Part shown: positions 1 to 8,504 of the stretch, one piece after another
Layout: every line of letters starts with the position of its first letter
Numbering within the stretch: the first letter of the stretch is position 1
From: Cellulomonas sp. Root930
Lineage (GTDB): Bacteria; Actinomycetota; Actinomycetes; Actinomycetales; Cellulomonadaceae
Direction of reading: 5' to 3'
DNA length: 64,000 nt
Assembly (NCBI GenBank): GCA_001429255.1
Contig: LMJI01000001.1
Location: forward strand, 1,782,310-1,846,309
The notes under the pieces: generated by a model
Seen by the model: the letters and a program-made list of their open reading frames with translations, nothing else
Databases searched by the model: none
Told to the model about the DNA's origin: nothing
Made by a program: the position numbers and the translations under genes

Positions 1-1
1 C

Positions 2-1954
2 AACGCCCGCACCTTCGGCGACGCGGTGCAGCAGGTCGCGACCGTGCTCACGGCCTACGCCGAGGAGATCCGCCCGATCAAGGCCTCCCTGGACGCGGTG
101 CGCCGCGACGCGTACGCGTTCCGGGACAAGATCGCCTCGAGCTCCGAGTGGGAGTACGACCAGGACCTGGTCGACGAGAACACCGACCTGGTCAACCGGG
201 TCAACTCCGCCCAGGTCAAGCTCTGGGACGCCGAGCGCACCTGCGCCAACGGCATCCGCGCCCTGTACTGCGCCGCCCCCTGGCACGCCGCCACCAGCGA
301 GGACGACCCCCTCGGGTACGGCGTCTCGGCGATCCCCGCCGACGCCGAGATGGCGTGGGGCTCGTCCGTGGAGCGCAAGGACCACTGCCCCAAGTCCGCC
401 GCCGTCGGCGTCAAGGAGTTCGTCTGGGACGGGCTGGTCGTGGATGGGCTGGGCGGGACCCTGGTGGGCCTCGGCGCGCTGGTCGGCATCCAGGACTGGT
501 CCTGGTCGTGGGAGACGATGAAGACCACGTGGACCGCGATGGGTGGCCTGATCGGGTACGCGGACGGCGAGTGGTCCTGGGGCAACGCCGGGGACTCCTG
601 GCTCGGGATGGGCAAGGGCCTGATCTCCTACGACGCCTTCGCCGAGGGCGACGGAGCCCGCGGCGCCGGTGGTGCGCTGTTCAACATCGGCACGTTCTTC
701 ATCCCGGTCGCGGGGCAGGCCGCCGGGGTGGTCAAGGGCGGCGCGCTGGCCGCCAAGAGCGGGCGGGCCGCGTCCTGGTTGGCCAAGGGCGCCCGGATCG
801 CCGACTTCGTCGACCCCGTGGCGCTGGCCCTCAAGGGCGGCAAGCTCGTGCTGCCCAAGCTGGACGACCTGCTGGCAGGCATGCGCGGCGCCACCGCGGG
901 CCTGGGCGACGCGCTCCGGGTCCCGGACATGCCGACGAACCTCGACCTGCCGACCACCCTGGACGACCTGGCCGACGGTGTCCCGCCTGCTCGCGACCCG
1001 GTGGAGGTCCCTGCCCGCGAGCTGGTCGGACCCGACGGCACCCCGATCCGCGACGCCCCCGGCGGCCTCGGCTCAGGAGGCGACGACCTCGCCGGACCGC
1101 AGGCGCCACCCGCCGGTCCTGTGCACGCGCCCGGCACCGACGCACCCACCGGCGGTTCGTCGCACGGCAGCGGGGGCGATCCCGGCCCGTCCGGTGGAAG
1201 CGGTGGCGGTGGCCGCGGTGAGGGCGGGACGCCCGGCGGCGGAGGGGGTGGGGAGACGCCCGGTCCACGCGGTGAGGAGCCCGCTGGTGGCGAGCTGCCG
1301 GCGCGTCCGGTGTGGAGCTCGGACGACCCGCCGATCGACACGGTTCCGGCCACGGAGGCGCCGCACCCGTACACCGACGCCGACGTGCAGCGCGCGTGGG
1401 ACGACGCCCCCGTCGACGGCGAGGGTCGGCCGGTCGATCACCGCACCGGTGAACCGTTGGGCGAGACCCGTGCCGACGGCACCCGCGGCTGGCACATGAC
1501 GTGGGACCCCGAGCACCAGGCCTGGGTCGCCGAGCGCCCCGGCACCGGCTTCCCGGCACCCGGCACGATGCCCGACCAGGGCGTCCCGGGCTCGTTCGGG
1601 TACGACGAGCAGGGCGCCCTGCTGACGTACGCCAACTCCCGGCCCGACTACGCCCCGGGGCAGGTCGAGGCCGTCTGGGACGCGGCGCCCAAGCTCGTCG
1701 ACGAGAGCGGCGACACCTACGTCCAGGTCGTCGATGCGAACGATGATCTCGTTCGGGTCTACTGGGAGCCCGGACAGCCTCGCGACGCGCTGTGGGACAT
1801 GGGGCACGTCACGGGGGAGGAGTACCACAGCCTGCGTCGGCGGTACCTGGAGCACGAGATCACCCAGGAGCAGTTCTTGGCCGAGTTCCGCGATCCGGAC
1901 AACTATCAGGTCGCCCATCCGGGCCGGAACCGTTCGCACGTCGATGAAGCATGA
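2..1954 (+). CDS. Type VII-type polymorphic toxin with C-terminal GH-E nuclease domain (5' end outside window)
   Basis: The frame is open to the left edge, so the protein is cut at its N-terminus; the first in-window start-like codon is GTG at 26. The visible N-terminal third is helical with WXG-like and hydrophobic glycine-rich stretches, as in actinobacterial LXG/WXG-like secreted toxins. A long Gly/Pro-rich linker lies at about 1090-1330. The last 53 residues begin WDMGH and end NRSH, with a conserved Glu a few residues after GH. This is the signature of the GH-E clade of HNH/Endo VII nuclease toxins, so the tip probably cleaves nucleic acid. Two small genes follow at once and fit immunity proteins. 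Family call is by motif recognition; nuclease activity and export by a type VII system are inference. Confidence 0.8.
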   Translation, partial: NARTFGDAVQQVATVLTAYAEEIRPIKASLDAVRRDAYAFRDKIASSSEWEYDQDLVDENTDLVNRVNSAQVKLWDAERTCANGIRALYCAAPWHAATSEDDPLGYGVSAIPADAEMAWGSSVERKDHCPKSAAVGVKEFVWDGLVVDGLGGTLVGLGALVGIQDWSWSWETMKTTWTAMGGLIGYADGEWSWGNAGDSWLGMGKGLISYDAFAEGDGARGAGGALFNIGTFFIPVAGQAAGVVKGGALAAKSGRAASWLAKGARIADFVDPVALALKGGKLVLPKLDDLLAGMRGATAGLGDALRVPDMPTNLDLPTTLDDLADGVPPARDPVEVPARELVGPDGTPIRDAPGGLGSGGDDLAGPQAPPAGPVHAPGTDAPTGGSSHGSGGDPGPSGGSGGGGRGEGGTPGGGGGGETPGPRGEEPAGGELPARPVWSSDDPPIDTVPATEAPHPYTDADVQRAWDDAPVDGEGRPVDHRTGEPLGETRADGTRGWHMTWDPEHQAWVAERPGTGFPAPGTMPDQGVPGSFGYDEQGALLTYANSRPDYAPGQVEAVWDAAPKLVDESGDTYVQVVDANDDLVRVYWEPGQPRDALWDMGHVTGEEYHSLRRRYLEHEITQEQFLAEFRDPDNYQVAHPGRNRSHVDEA

Positions 1955-1979
1955 TGAAGCACGGGGAGGGGAGGTCACG

Positions 1980-2555
1980 ATGACGCTTGTGGGGACAGCG
2001 AGGAGCGGCTCCCTCGAGGAGTTCCTGGAGTACTACCAGCCCGGCGACGTCAACCGCCGGTTCTCCGGCGGTGAGACCCTGATCGCGCACGCGATGTCCA
2101 ACAAGGACGCCGTGAACCGTGCCGCGATCGCGAACTTCCTGCTCGACGAGGGTGCGGACCCGACCTGGCGCGACCGGGGCACCGGCGGCAACGTGCTCCA
2201 CACGTTGTTCGGCCGCTACCGGAACAACGCCCAGGAGGTGGACCTCGCTCTGCTGCGCCGGTTGCTCGCCGGCGGCGTCGGCGTCAACGAGGTGAACAAG
2301 CGGTGGGGCACCCCGCTGCAGACCCTCATGGAGCAAGCCGCCCAGTGGGGCGAGGACAACGCGGTGCACGGGTACCTCACGATCATGTTCGCCCGCGACG
2401 ACCTGGACCTGTTCACGATCGGGCAGTTCAAGCGCCCCACCTACCGCACGTCCTGGAACTTCCGTGAGGTAGCGCCGGTCCAGTGGGGAATGGTCCAGAA
2501 GTACGTGGCCGACCACGGGCTGCTCGTGCCGGAGTCCGAGCGGGACCTCTCGTAG
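1980..2555 (+). CDS. Ankyrin-like probable immunity protein (191 aa)
   Basis: The gene starts 25 nt after the toxin stop. ATG 1980 is preferred over an in-frame ATG about 36 nt upstream because a very strong purine-rich Shine-Dalgarno (ggggaggggagg) lies 5-6 nt before it. The protein has ankyrin-like helical hairpins, for example ANFLLDEGADP and LRRLLAGGVGVNEVN, with TPLQTLM between. Ankyrin-fold proteins are a common class of antitoxin next to polymorphic toxins, so its likely job is to bind and silence the GH-E nuclease in the producer cell. It has no signal peptide, as expected for a cytoplasmic antitoxin. Role assigned from position and fold. Confidence 0.7.
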   Translation: MTLVGTARSGSLEEFLEYYQPGDVNRRFSGGETLIAHAMSNKDAVNRAAIANFLLDEGADPTWRDRGTGGNVLHTLFGRYRNNAQEVDLALLRRLLAGGVGVNEVNKRWGTPLQTLMEQAAQWGEDNAVHGYLTIMFARDDLDLFTIGQFKRPTYRTSWNFREVAPVQWGMVQKYVADHGLLVPESERDLS

Positions 2556-2601
2556 CCACGACCGCCGCCGTTCGTGGCTACCGAGTTCGAGGAGTGTGCT
2601 G

Positions 2602-3015
2602 ATGGCCGAAGGGCTGCCCTACGTGGAGTTCATCGCCAACGCTGGCGCGTGCCTGGCCTCCCGCAACGTGCTGGAACGCCGTGCCCGGGCGCGGTGGATG
2701 GTGCGCGAGCCGTCCAAGGCGCCCGCCGACAACGGGTGGCGGATCTTCTCCGCCATCGACGACGCCCAGTACCTGGCCACGCCGGGGAACCTGCAGATCG
2801 CCGCGTTCAACCAGGTGTGCGCCCTCGAGCCGGCCCTGATCGGGATCTACGACCTGCCCATCGGTTCCGACCTGCAGATCGTCGACGACGGGACACGGGT
2901 CAGCGTCGTGGACACCCGGACCGGTCGCGAGCTCACCGACGACGACCTCTACGTCCCGGGCAACCCGGTGCGTGACTGGGGCGCCGCGACACCCCGTCCC
3001 TCCTCCCGGAGCTGA
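2602..3015 (+). CDS. DUF2185/Imm33-like probable immunity protein (137 aa)
   Basis: A small protein encoded 46 nt after the ankyrin-like gene. ATG 2602 has a GGAG Shine-Dalgarno 7 nt upstream; an in-frame GTG at 2596 is too close to it. The pattern ASRNVLERR, then WMVREP, DNGWRIFSAIDDAQYL and ALEPALIGIYDLP matches the DUF2185 family, which is used as an immunity family (Imm33) beside polymorphic toxins. The last 15 or so residues are Pro/Ser/Arg rich and unlike the family. It may be a second antitoxin for the upstream nuclease or an orphan immunity gene kept after loss of another toxin tip. Confidence 0.65.
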   Translation: MAEGLPYVEFIANAGACLASRNVLERRARARWMVREPSKAPADNGWRIFSAIDDAQYLATPGNLQIAAFNQVCALEPALIGIYDLPIGSDLQIVDDGTRVSVVDTRTGRELTDDDLYVPGNPVRDWGAATPRPSSRS

Positions 3016-3143
3016 CGGACGAGAGCTGCGCGTCGCGAGCGCGTCGGCCGAGGACGTGGGCCTGGACTGTGCCTTGAGGGCGGTGCCACCATGCTCGTGG
3101 GACCGACGCGCCCGCCGCGGCTCGCCGCGCCCCGGGGGGAACG

Positions 3144-4475
3144 GTGCGCCCGGAGACGCGCTTCACCAAGTCCGACGACGTGTACGTGGCCTACTCGGTG
3201 CTGGGCGTGGGCGACCGGAACGTGGTCGTGTCGCTCGCCGGCCCCACACATCTCGAGGCGATGTGGGAGATTCCTGAGCTCGCCGGCTTCCTCGAGCAGC
3301 TGTCGACGATCGCCAGGGTCGCCGTGTTCGACAAACGCGGGGTGGGGCTCTCCGACCGCGTGTCGGGGGACGTGGACGTCGCCACCGGCGCCGCGGACAT
3401 CATCGCCGTCATGGACGCCGCCGAGTTCGAGACCGCTGTCCTGGTCGGCGGGATCGACGGAGGCCTCGCCTGTCTGGCAGCAGCGGCTCTCTACCCCGAA
3501 CGGGTGCTCGGGATCGTCGGGAACGAGCTCGTCGCGACGTTCATCCGTGACGAGGACCACCCGTACGGCCTGATCCCGGAGACGGTCCAGGCGCTGCAGA
3601 GCATCAGCACGGAGGGGGGCTGGGGCGAGGCGCGGACGCTGGACATGTTCGGGGGCCAGATCGGCCGCGACGCCCGAGTCGTCGGCGCATGGCAGCGGTG
3701 GGAGCGCATGGCGGCGACGCCGACCACAGCCGCCTGGTCCTTGCGCTCGATGCTGGCTGCCGACGCCCGACCGTTCCTGGCAGACGTGCACGTGCCGGTC
3801 CTGCTGCTGCACGTCAAGGACGTCCCGCTGGTCGACGTCCGCGCCGTCCACTGGCTCGCCGACCACCTGGAGGACGCGCGGGTCGTCGAGCTCGGAGGGA
3901 GCTTTCTGGACCTGATCGTGGCCGGCGGACCTGTCCTCGACGAGCTGGAGGACTTCCTCCTCGGCACGCGGGTCAGCGGCGGCACCCGTCGCGAGCTGGT
4001 CGCCATGCTCGTCACGGACCTCTGCGGGTCGACCGAGACCGCTGCACGGGTGGGCGAGGACGCATGGCGTCGACTCCTGGAAGATCACCGCCGAGTGGTG
4101 CGTGAGGCACTGACGCGACACGGCGGACGCGAGATCGACACCGCCGGCGACGGGTTCCTGGCGACCTTCCGCCTGGCGAGCCAGGCGATGTCGTGCGCCG
4201 CCGACATCCGCGACCGCTGCCAGGCCGATGGTGTCGCCGTGCGCCAGGGCGTCCACGCCGGCGAGGTCAGCCTGGTCGACGGTGGCGTCGCGGGCCAGGC
4301 CGTGCACGCCACCGCTCGGGTCGCCGCGCTGGCGGCGGCAGGTGAGGTCCTCGTGTCCGACACGGCCCTGATGCTGGCCCCGGGCCATCACCTACCGGTC
4401 GAGCCGGCGGGGACGCGCACGCTGCGCGGGCTCCCCGGCCGGTGGCGACTTCACCGACTCGGGGTGCCGCAGTGA
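3144..4475 (+). CDS. Alpha/beta-hydrolase fused to class III nucleotidyl cyclase (443 aa)
   Basis: GTG start with cggggggaa as Shine-Dalgarno. Residues 1-275 form an alpha/beta-hydrolase domain whose nucleophile elbow reads G103-I-D105-G-G, with Asp where Ser is usual. Residues 284-443 form a class III cyclase domain. Both metal aspartates are present (D292 in VTDLCGST and D336 in AGDGF), as is the transition-state Arg (R392). The usual purine-selecting Lys before the GDG motif is Asp (EIDTAGDGF) and the transition-state Asn is His (H388). The family is common in actinobacteria, but the product nucleotide cannot be read from these residues. The stop overlaps the start of a cyclic nucleotide-binding protein, so the two genes probably make a signal and its receptor. 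Confidence 0.82.
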   Translation: MRPETRFTKSDDVYVAYSVLGVGDRNVVVSLAGPTHLEAMWEIPELAGFLEQLSTIARVAVFDKRGVGLSDRVSGDVDVATGAADIIAVMDAAEFETAVLVGGIDGGLACLAAAALYPERVLGIVGNELVATFIRDEDHPYGLIPETVQALQSISTEGGWGEARTLDMFGGQIGRDARVVGAWQRWERMAATPTTAAWSLRSMLAADARPFLADVHVPVLLLHVKDVPLVDVRAVHWLADHLEDARVVELGGSFLDLIVAGGPVLDELEDFLLGTRVSGGTRRELVAMLVTDLCGSTETAARVGEDAWRRLLEDHRRVVREALTRHGGREIDTAGDGFLATFRLASQAMSCAADIRDRCQADGVAVRQGVHAGEVSLVDGGVAGQAVHATARVAALAAAGEVLVSDTALMLAPGHHLPVEPAGTRTLRGLPGRWRLHRLGVPQ

Positions 4476-5479
4476 GCACGGTGACCGCCCAGGTGACGTC
4501 GCTGTCGTGGCTTCCCTCCGAGCTGATGCACGGGCCGATGCGGTTGCCCTTCGACGTCGGTCTCACTCACTACGACGCCCCGCCGCCCGATCTCCTGGTG
4601 GACGTCGAGGCCCTGCGCCGCGCGGGCAGGTTCCGCTTCCTGAACAACCTGTCCATCGCGGCGGAGGTCACCGCCGGCAGGATCGACCACGTTCGCCTGC
4701 TTCCGTACAGCCGCGGAATGATGGGCAGGACGAACGTGCTGGGTGGCGCCGTGCGATTCCCCGCCATCGCCAGACGAGACCTGGTGACGACCAGCATCAG
4801 CGACGACCGCGCGGTGGTCGTGGTGCGGCAGACGGCCGGCGGTCGGGCTGCTCTGCCGGCGTTGCGACGCGTCCAGGGACGGCCCCGGCTGGTGTCGCCC
4901 CTGGTGTGGACGACCCTGGAGCTGGAGCTGCACGCGGACGGGACGTCGCAGCACCGCGTCACCGGCGCCAGCGCGTTCCCGCGCCACTGGGTGTACGACG
5001 GCGACGGTCGGCTCGTCGAGAAGGTCGCCGTGGCCGACGCCGACAGCTGGTTCCACGCCATGAGCCCCACGGAGAACCCGTGGTCGGGTTCCGAGCACGC
5101 CGCCCTGACGACCGAGGCTGAGACCGAGCTGGAGCGACGACTGTCCTCGACGGTGATGTCCGGGCACAAGCAGGTCCGCCAGCTTCCTGCCGGCTCGACG
5201 CTCTTCCGCCAGGGTGATGCCGGCAGCCAGGTCGCCCTGCTGCTCGACGGCGTGATCGACGTCGAGTGCGACGGTGTGCGAGTCGCCCAGATCGGACCCG
5301 GTGCCGTGATCGGGGAACGGGCGCTGCTGGAAGGCGCCCGGTCCTCGACCGTGATCGCCCACAGCGACATCACCGTCGCTCTCGTCGACGGGAACGCGCT
5401 GCCGCGGTCGGCGCTCGAGGAGCTGGTCGAGGGGCACCGCCACGAGGACGATCCCCCCGCGGCGGAGCACCTGACCTGA
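4472..5479 (+). CDS. Protein of unknown N-terminal domain with C-terminal cyclic nucleotide-binding domain (335 aa)
   Basis: The GTG start overlaps the cyclase stop by 4 nt (GTGA), implying translational coupling. Residues about 230-320 form a cyclic nucleotide-binding beta-roll. It has an intact phosphate-binding cassette, IGERALL at 280-286 followed by R290-S-S-T293, so cAMP/cGMP-type binding is likely. Residues 1-225 are soluble, mostly beta-strand in appearance, contain no transmembrane segment, and I do not recognise them. There is no helix-turn-helix, so it is not a Crp-type regulator. The most economical reading is that the N-terminal domain is an effector controlled by the nucleotide made by the upstream enzyme. 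Confidence 0.75.
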   Translation: MSTVTAQVTSLSWLPSELMHGPMRLPFDVGLTHYDAPPPDLLVDVEALRRAGRFRFLNNLSIAAEVTAGRIDHVRLLPYSRGMMGRTNVLGGAVRFPAIARRDLVTTSISDDRAVVVVRQTAGGRAALPALRRVQGRPRLVSPLVWTTLELELHADGTSQHRVTGASAFPRHWVYDGDGRLVEKVAVADADSWFHAMSPTENPWSGSEHAALTTEAETELERRLSSTVMSGHKQVRQLPAGSTLFRQGDAGSQVALLLDGVIDVECDGVRVAQIGPGAVIGERALLEGARSSTVIAHSDITVALVDGNALPRSALEELVEGHRHEDDPPAAEHLT

Positions 5480-5527
5480 CTGTGGTGGTGACGCGCCGCC
5501 CCGCTCGGCGTCGCTCCCGCTGGTCAG

Positions 5528-7921
5528 CTACCGCCCGGCGCGCACCGGCGGCGCGACGTAGGTGAACCGCGCCGAGGTGGTCGAGCGGCCTGCCGGGGTG
5601 GTGACCGTGACGCGCACGGCACCGGCCTCGTGCTTGGGCACGACGACCACCAGCGCGGTGCTGCTCAGGACGGTGACCTTGCTCGTCGTGACCGTGCCGA
5701 AGGAGACCGTCGTCCGGCCCTTGACGAAGTTCTTGCCGGTCACCACCGTCAGCGTCCCTCCGGTCGACAGCCCGACGTTCGGCAGGGCGCGCTCGACGAC
5801 GGGCAGCGTGCCGACCGGAGCGCTCACCGTGTGGGCGACCTGGGCGGAGGACGCGCCGTAGGTGTCGTCCCCGGCGAAGGTCGCGACGACGGAGTGCGCG
5901 CCGACGGCCAGGGTCGAGGTGCTGAGCACCGCTGACCCACCGACGAGCGGGACGCTGACGGGTGCGCCGCCGTCCACGGCGAACGTGACCGACCCGGTCG
6001 GCGTCGCGGCGGAGCCGGTGACCGTGGCGGTGAACGCCGCAGCGGTGCCGACGGGGGTCGCGCTGCTCGGTCCGGTGAGCGCGAGGCTCGTCGCGACCTT
6101 CTCGTACGTGTAGCTGACCGGCGCGCTCGCCTGGCCCTGCGTCGTGACCACCACGTCGACCGGTCCGGCGGCGTGCGCCGGGGCGGTCGCGACGAGCGAG
6201 TCCGGCCCGTGGACCGCGGCGGCCGCTGCGACCCCGCCGAACGTGACGGTGCTGTCCGGCCCGAAGCCGGTACCGGTGACCGTCACCTGCTCACCGCCGA
6301 GGACCGTGCCCGACGCCGGCGCGAGAGCGGTGATCGACGGTGCCGCGCCGCCCGGGACGTAGTCGACGGAGACGGTGCCGCCGGCGTAGGTGGCGTCGCC
6401 GACGTACCAGACCTCGATCCACGGATAGGTGCCCTGGTCGGTCGCCTCGAACGTCAGCGTGGCGTGTCCCGTCGCGTCCAGGTCCGCGTCGGCGAAGTTG
6501 ACCTCCGTCGCGATGGTGTTGCCCACCCACACGGAGCCCGTCGGGACGCCCTGGCCTCCGGACACCGCGACGTCGATGGTGAACGGCTCGCCCAGGACGG
6601 GCGGGTGCGCCGCGGTCGCGACGATCGTCGCGGGCGCGGTGCCCCGGGGGGAGGCGTGGATCGCGATGTCGCCCACGGCCCCGCCGGTCGCCAGCACCAC
6701 CGGGGTGGCCTGGCTGGCGCGCGTCTCGCCGGGCGTCGCTGCGTAGTACGTGCGCACGATCGCGGGGTTGTAGCCGGACGCGGAGACGCGGTAGCTGCCG
6801 GGCGGCAGCAGGTTGATCGAGTACGAGCCGTCGCTCTGCGTGGTCGCGCCGTTCTCGGCGTCGCCCGACGCCGCCCGCACGTTCGCGTTCGCCACCGGGG
6901 CGCCGTCCGAGCCGGTCACGGTTCCGGAGATGGCGCCGCCCTGCACCATGGTCATGTCGCCGAGCGCACGCGTCTCCGCGCCCGAGACGTGCACGTCCTG
7001 GGCGTCGTCCCAGTCCCAGCTGCCCGGGTAGACGACCGCGAGGAGGTTGCCGGCCCAGTCCGGCTGGGCGTAGACGGTGTAGTCGCCGTCGGCGAGCCCG
7101 ACGATCGTGTAGATCCCGTCCGCGTCCGTCGTCGCGCCGGCCCCGTTGCTCTCGTTCGATCCCGCAAAGACCTCGACACCCGCTCGTGGAGTCCCGTCGG
7201 GCCCCAGGATCCGGCCGGTGATCGTGTTGCCGTGCGCGAGGACGGCATCGTTCAGCGTGACGGTGGCGCCGGGGGCGACGGGGACGGCGGTCTGCGCCTC
7301 CCAGGTCAGGACGTCGTCGTAGTACTCGGAGACCCACCCGGAGCCGCTCGGCGCGGTGAACGAGATGCGCCAGTCGCTGGGGCGCAGGCCGGCGGCGGTG
7401 AAGGTCCCGTCCTCGCCGGTCGTGGCCGTGGTGTACGTGAAGGCGGCCGACTGCAGCTGCACCCCGACGCCCGGGATCGGGTTGCCGTCCGCGTCGACGG
7501 TGCGCCCGGTGATCGTCGCGGCGCGGTCGAGCGCGGCGTCGATGCCCGTGACGTCGGCCGAGCCGACGGTGACCCTGGTCGGGGTCCACTGCGGCGCGTC
7601 GTCGTACGTCTCACCGAGCAGGGCGCTGCCCGCGGGCGGCGTGAACGTCACGGCGTACGAGCCGGGGAGGAGGTTCGGCACGGAGTAGTGACCGGCCGCG
7701 TCCGTGGTGGCGGGCCTGCCGAGCCCGTTCGGGGAGACCGTGACCGCGATGCCCTCCGCGGGTGCACCGGTGTCGTCCGTGACCGTGCCCGAGATCGCGT
7801 ACCCCGTGAGCTCGTCGGCCAGCGCGCTCGACGGGGCGAGCCCGCCGAGGACCAGCAGCGTCGCGAGCGCCGTGAGGAGGCCGGCGAGGCGGCGGGCGGA
7901 GGGACGGGACGACGACGTCAT
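5528..7921 (-). CDS. Secreted repeat protein with carboxypeptidase-regulatory-like, Ig-like and IPT/TIG domains (797 aa)
   Basis: ATG 7921 is chosen because it has AAGGGG upstream and begins a clean Sec signal peptide (MTSSSRPSARR, hydrophobic core, ALA cleavage site). After it come four carboxypeptidase-regulatory-like beta-sandwich repeats that each open with I(S/T)G(T/R) and a D-G-x-P turn, a bacterial Ig-like domain, an IPT/TIG domain (SGTVLGGEQVTVTGTGFG), another Ig-like domain with a GSVTFAVDGG core, and a second IPT/TIG domain at the C-terminus. There is no catalytic domain, LPXTG motif or transmembrane anchor. A cell-surface or extracellular adhesion or scaffold role is inferred. It converges on the preceding cyclase unit with 48 nt between stops. 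Confidence 0.8.
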   Translation of the reverse strand: MTSSSRPSARRLAGLLTALATLLVLGGLAPSSALADELTGYAISGTVTDDTGAPAEGIAVTVSPNGLGRPATTDAAGHYSVPNLLPGSYAVTFTPPAGSALLGETYDDAPQWTPTRVTVGSADVTGIDAALDRAATITGRTVDADGNPIPGVGVQLQSAAFTYTTATTGEDGTFTAAGLRPSDWRISFTAPSGSGWVSEYYDDVLTWEAQTAVPVAPGATVTLNDAVLAHGNTITGRILGPDGTPRAGVEVFAGSNESNGAGATTDADGIYTIVGLADGDYTVYAQPDWAGNLLAVVYPGSWDWDDAQDVHVSGAETRALGDMTMVQGGAISGTVTGSDGAPVANANVRAASGDAENGATTQSDGSYSINLLPPGSYRVSASGYNPAIVRTYYAATPGETRASQATPVVLATGGAVGDIAIHASPRGTAPATIVATAAHPPVLGEPFTIDVAVSGGQGVPTGSVWVGNTIATEVNFADADLDATGHATLTFEATDQGTYPWIEVWYVGDATYAGGTVSVDYVPGGAAPSITALAPASGTVLGGEQVTVTGTGFGPDSTVTFGGVAAAAAVHGPDSLVATAPAHAAGPVDVVVTTQGQASAPVSYTYEKVATSLALTGPSSATPVGTAAAFTATVTGSAATPTGSVTFAVDGGAPVSVPLVGGSAVLSTSTLAVGAHSVVATFAGDDTYGASSAQVAHTVSAPVGTLPVVERALPNVGLSTGGTLTVVTGKNFVKGRTTVSFGTVTTSKVTVLSSTALVVVVPKHEAGAVRVTVTTPAGRSTTSARFTYVAPPVRAGR

Positions 7922-8090
7922 GCGGGAACCCCTTGCTTGTCGAGCGCCCCATGACAGCCCGGCGCGGGGGAAACCTACCGGTTTCTTCACCCCCTCCGTG
8001 GCGGTTTGGTCATCGTTCACCCGCCCAGGCGATCAACCACGGGCCCGACCGGCGCGCGCGTGGTGGCGCCGGGGACGCGGCCGGCCTGGC

Positions 8091-8096
8091 TACCGT
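8091..8096 (+). promoter_or_regulatory. Probable -10 box of a leaderless transcript (HNH gene)
   Basis: TACCGT lies exactly 6 nt before ATG 8103 and there is no Shine-Dalgarno. This spacing places the transcription start at or next to the start codon, the arrangement known for leaderless actinobacterial genes. Confidence 0.5.
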
Positions 8097-8102
8097 GGGT
8101 GC

Positions 8103-8504
8103 ATGCCGGCCAACCGCACCCGCCAGGCGCGGTACGCCAAGCGCCGACAGCGCCGGATGGCCGCCGTCGAGCACGACCTCCTCCCGGCGCAGTGGGCCGC
8201 GCTCACTGCCGCGTGGGGCGGCTGCGCGTACTGCGGGGCGAGCGACCGCCCGCTGCAGCGCGACTGCGTCCTGCCGATCTCCCGCGGTGGCCGCTACACG
8301 CTCGACAACATCGCCCCGGCGTGCGGCTCGTGCAACGCGAGCAAGTGCAACGACGAGGTCACCGGCTGGCTGCGGCGCAAGCGGCTCGACGAGCGGGCGT
8401 TCCTCGAGCGGCACGTCCGGATCCAGGCGGAGCTGGCCGTGAGGTTCGCCGACCATGGACCGGCGGGTCCCGCAGCAGTACTGTCCGAAAATGACCCGAA
8501 CTAG
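8103..8504 (+). CDS. HNH endonuclease family protein (133 aa)
   Basis: A small basic protein with a zinc-binding CAYCG pair, then RDCVLPISRGG, DNIAPACGSCNASK, in the order expected for an HNH nuclease fold. The usual Asp-His of the first strand is Asp-Cys here, while the Asn and the later Cys pair are kept. My recollection is that a similar DCVLPISRGG form recurs in other actinobacteria, so this may be a subfamily rather than a decayed copy. The C-terminal tail is basic (GWLRRKRLDERAF). The last 14 nt overlap the start of the nucleotidase gene. Substrate unknown. Confidence 0.7.
   Translation: MPANRTRQARYAKRRQRRMAAVEHDLLPAQWAALTAAWGGCAYCGASDRPLQRDCVLPISRGGRYTLDNIAPACGSCNASKCNDEVTGWLRRKRLDERAFLERHVRIQAELAVRFADHGPAGPAAVLSENDPN
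8479..8484 (+). promoter_or_regulatory. Probable -10 box of a leaderless transcript (nucleotidase gene)
   Basis: TACTGT followed by 6 nt and ATG 8491, with no Shine-Dalgarno. The promoter lies inside the 3' end of the HNH gene. Confidence 0.5.

Noticed and set aside
3144..5479. Calling the cyclase/effector pair a Pycsar defence system
   Set aside because: The effector lacks TIR or transmembrane domains and the cyclase belongs to a widespread hydrolase-cyclase fusion family; kept only as a hypothesis.
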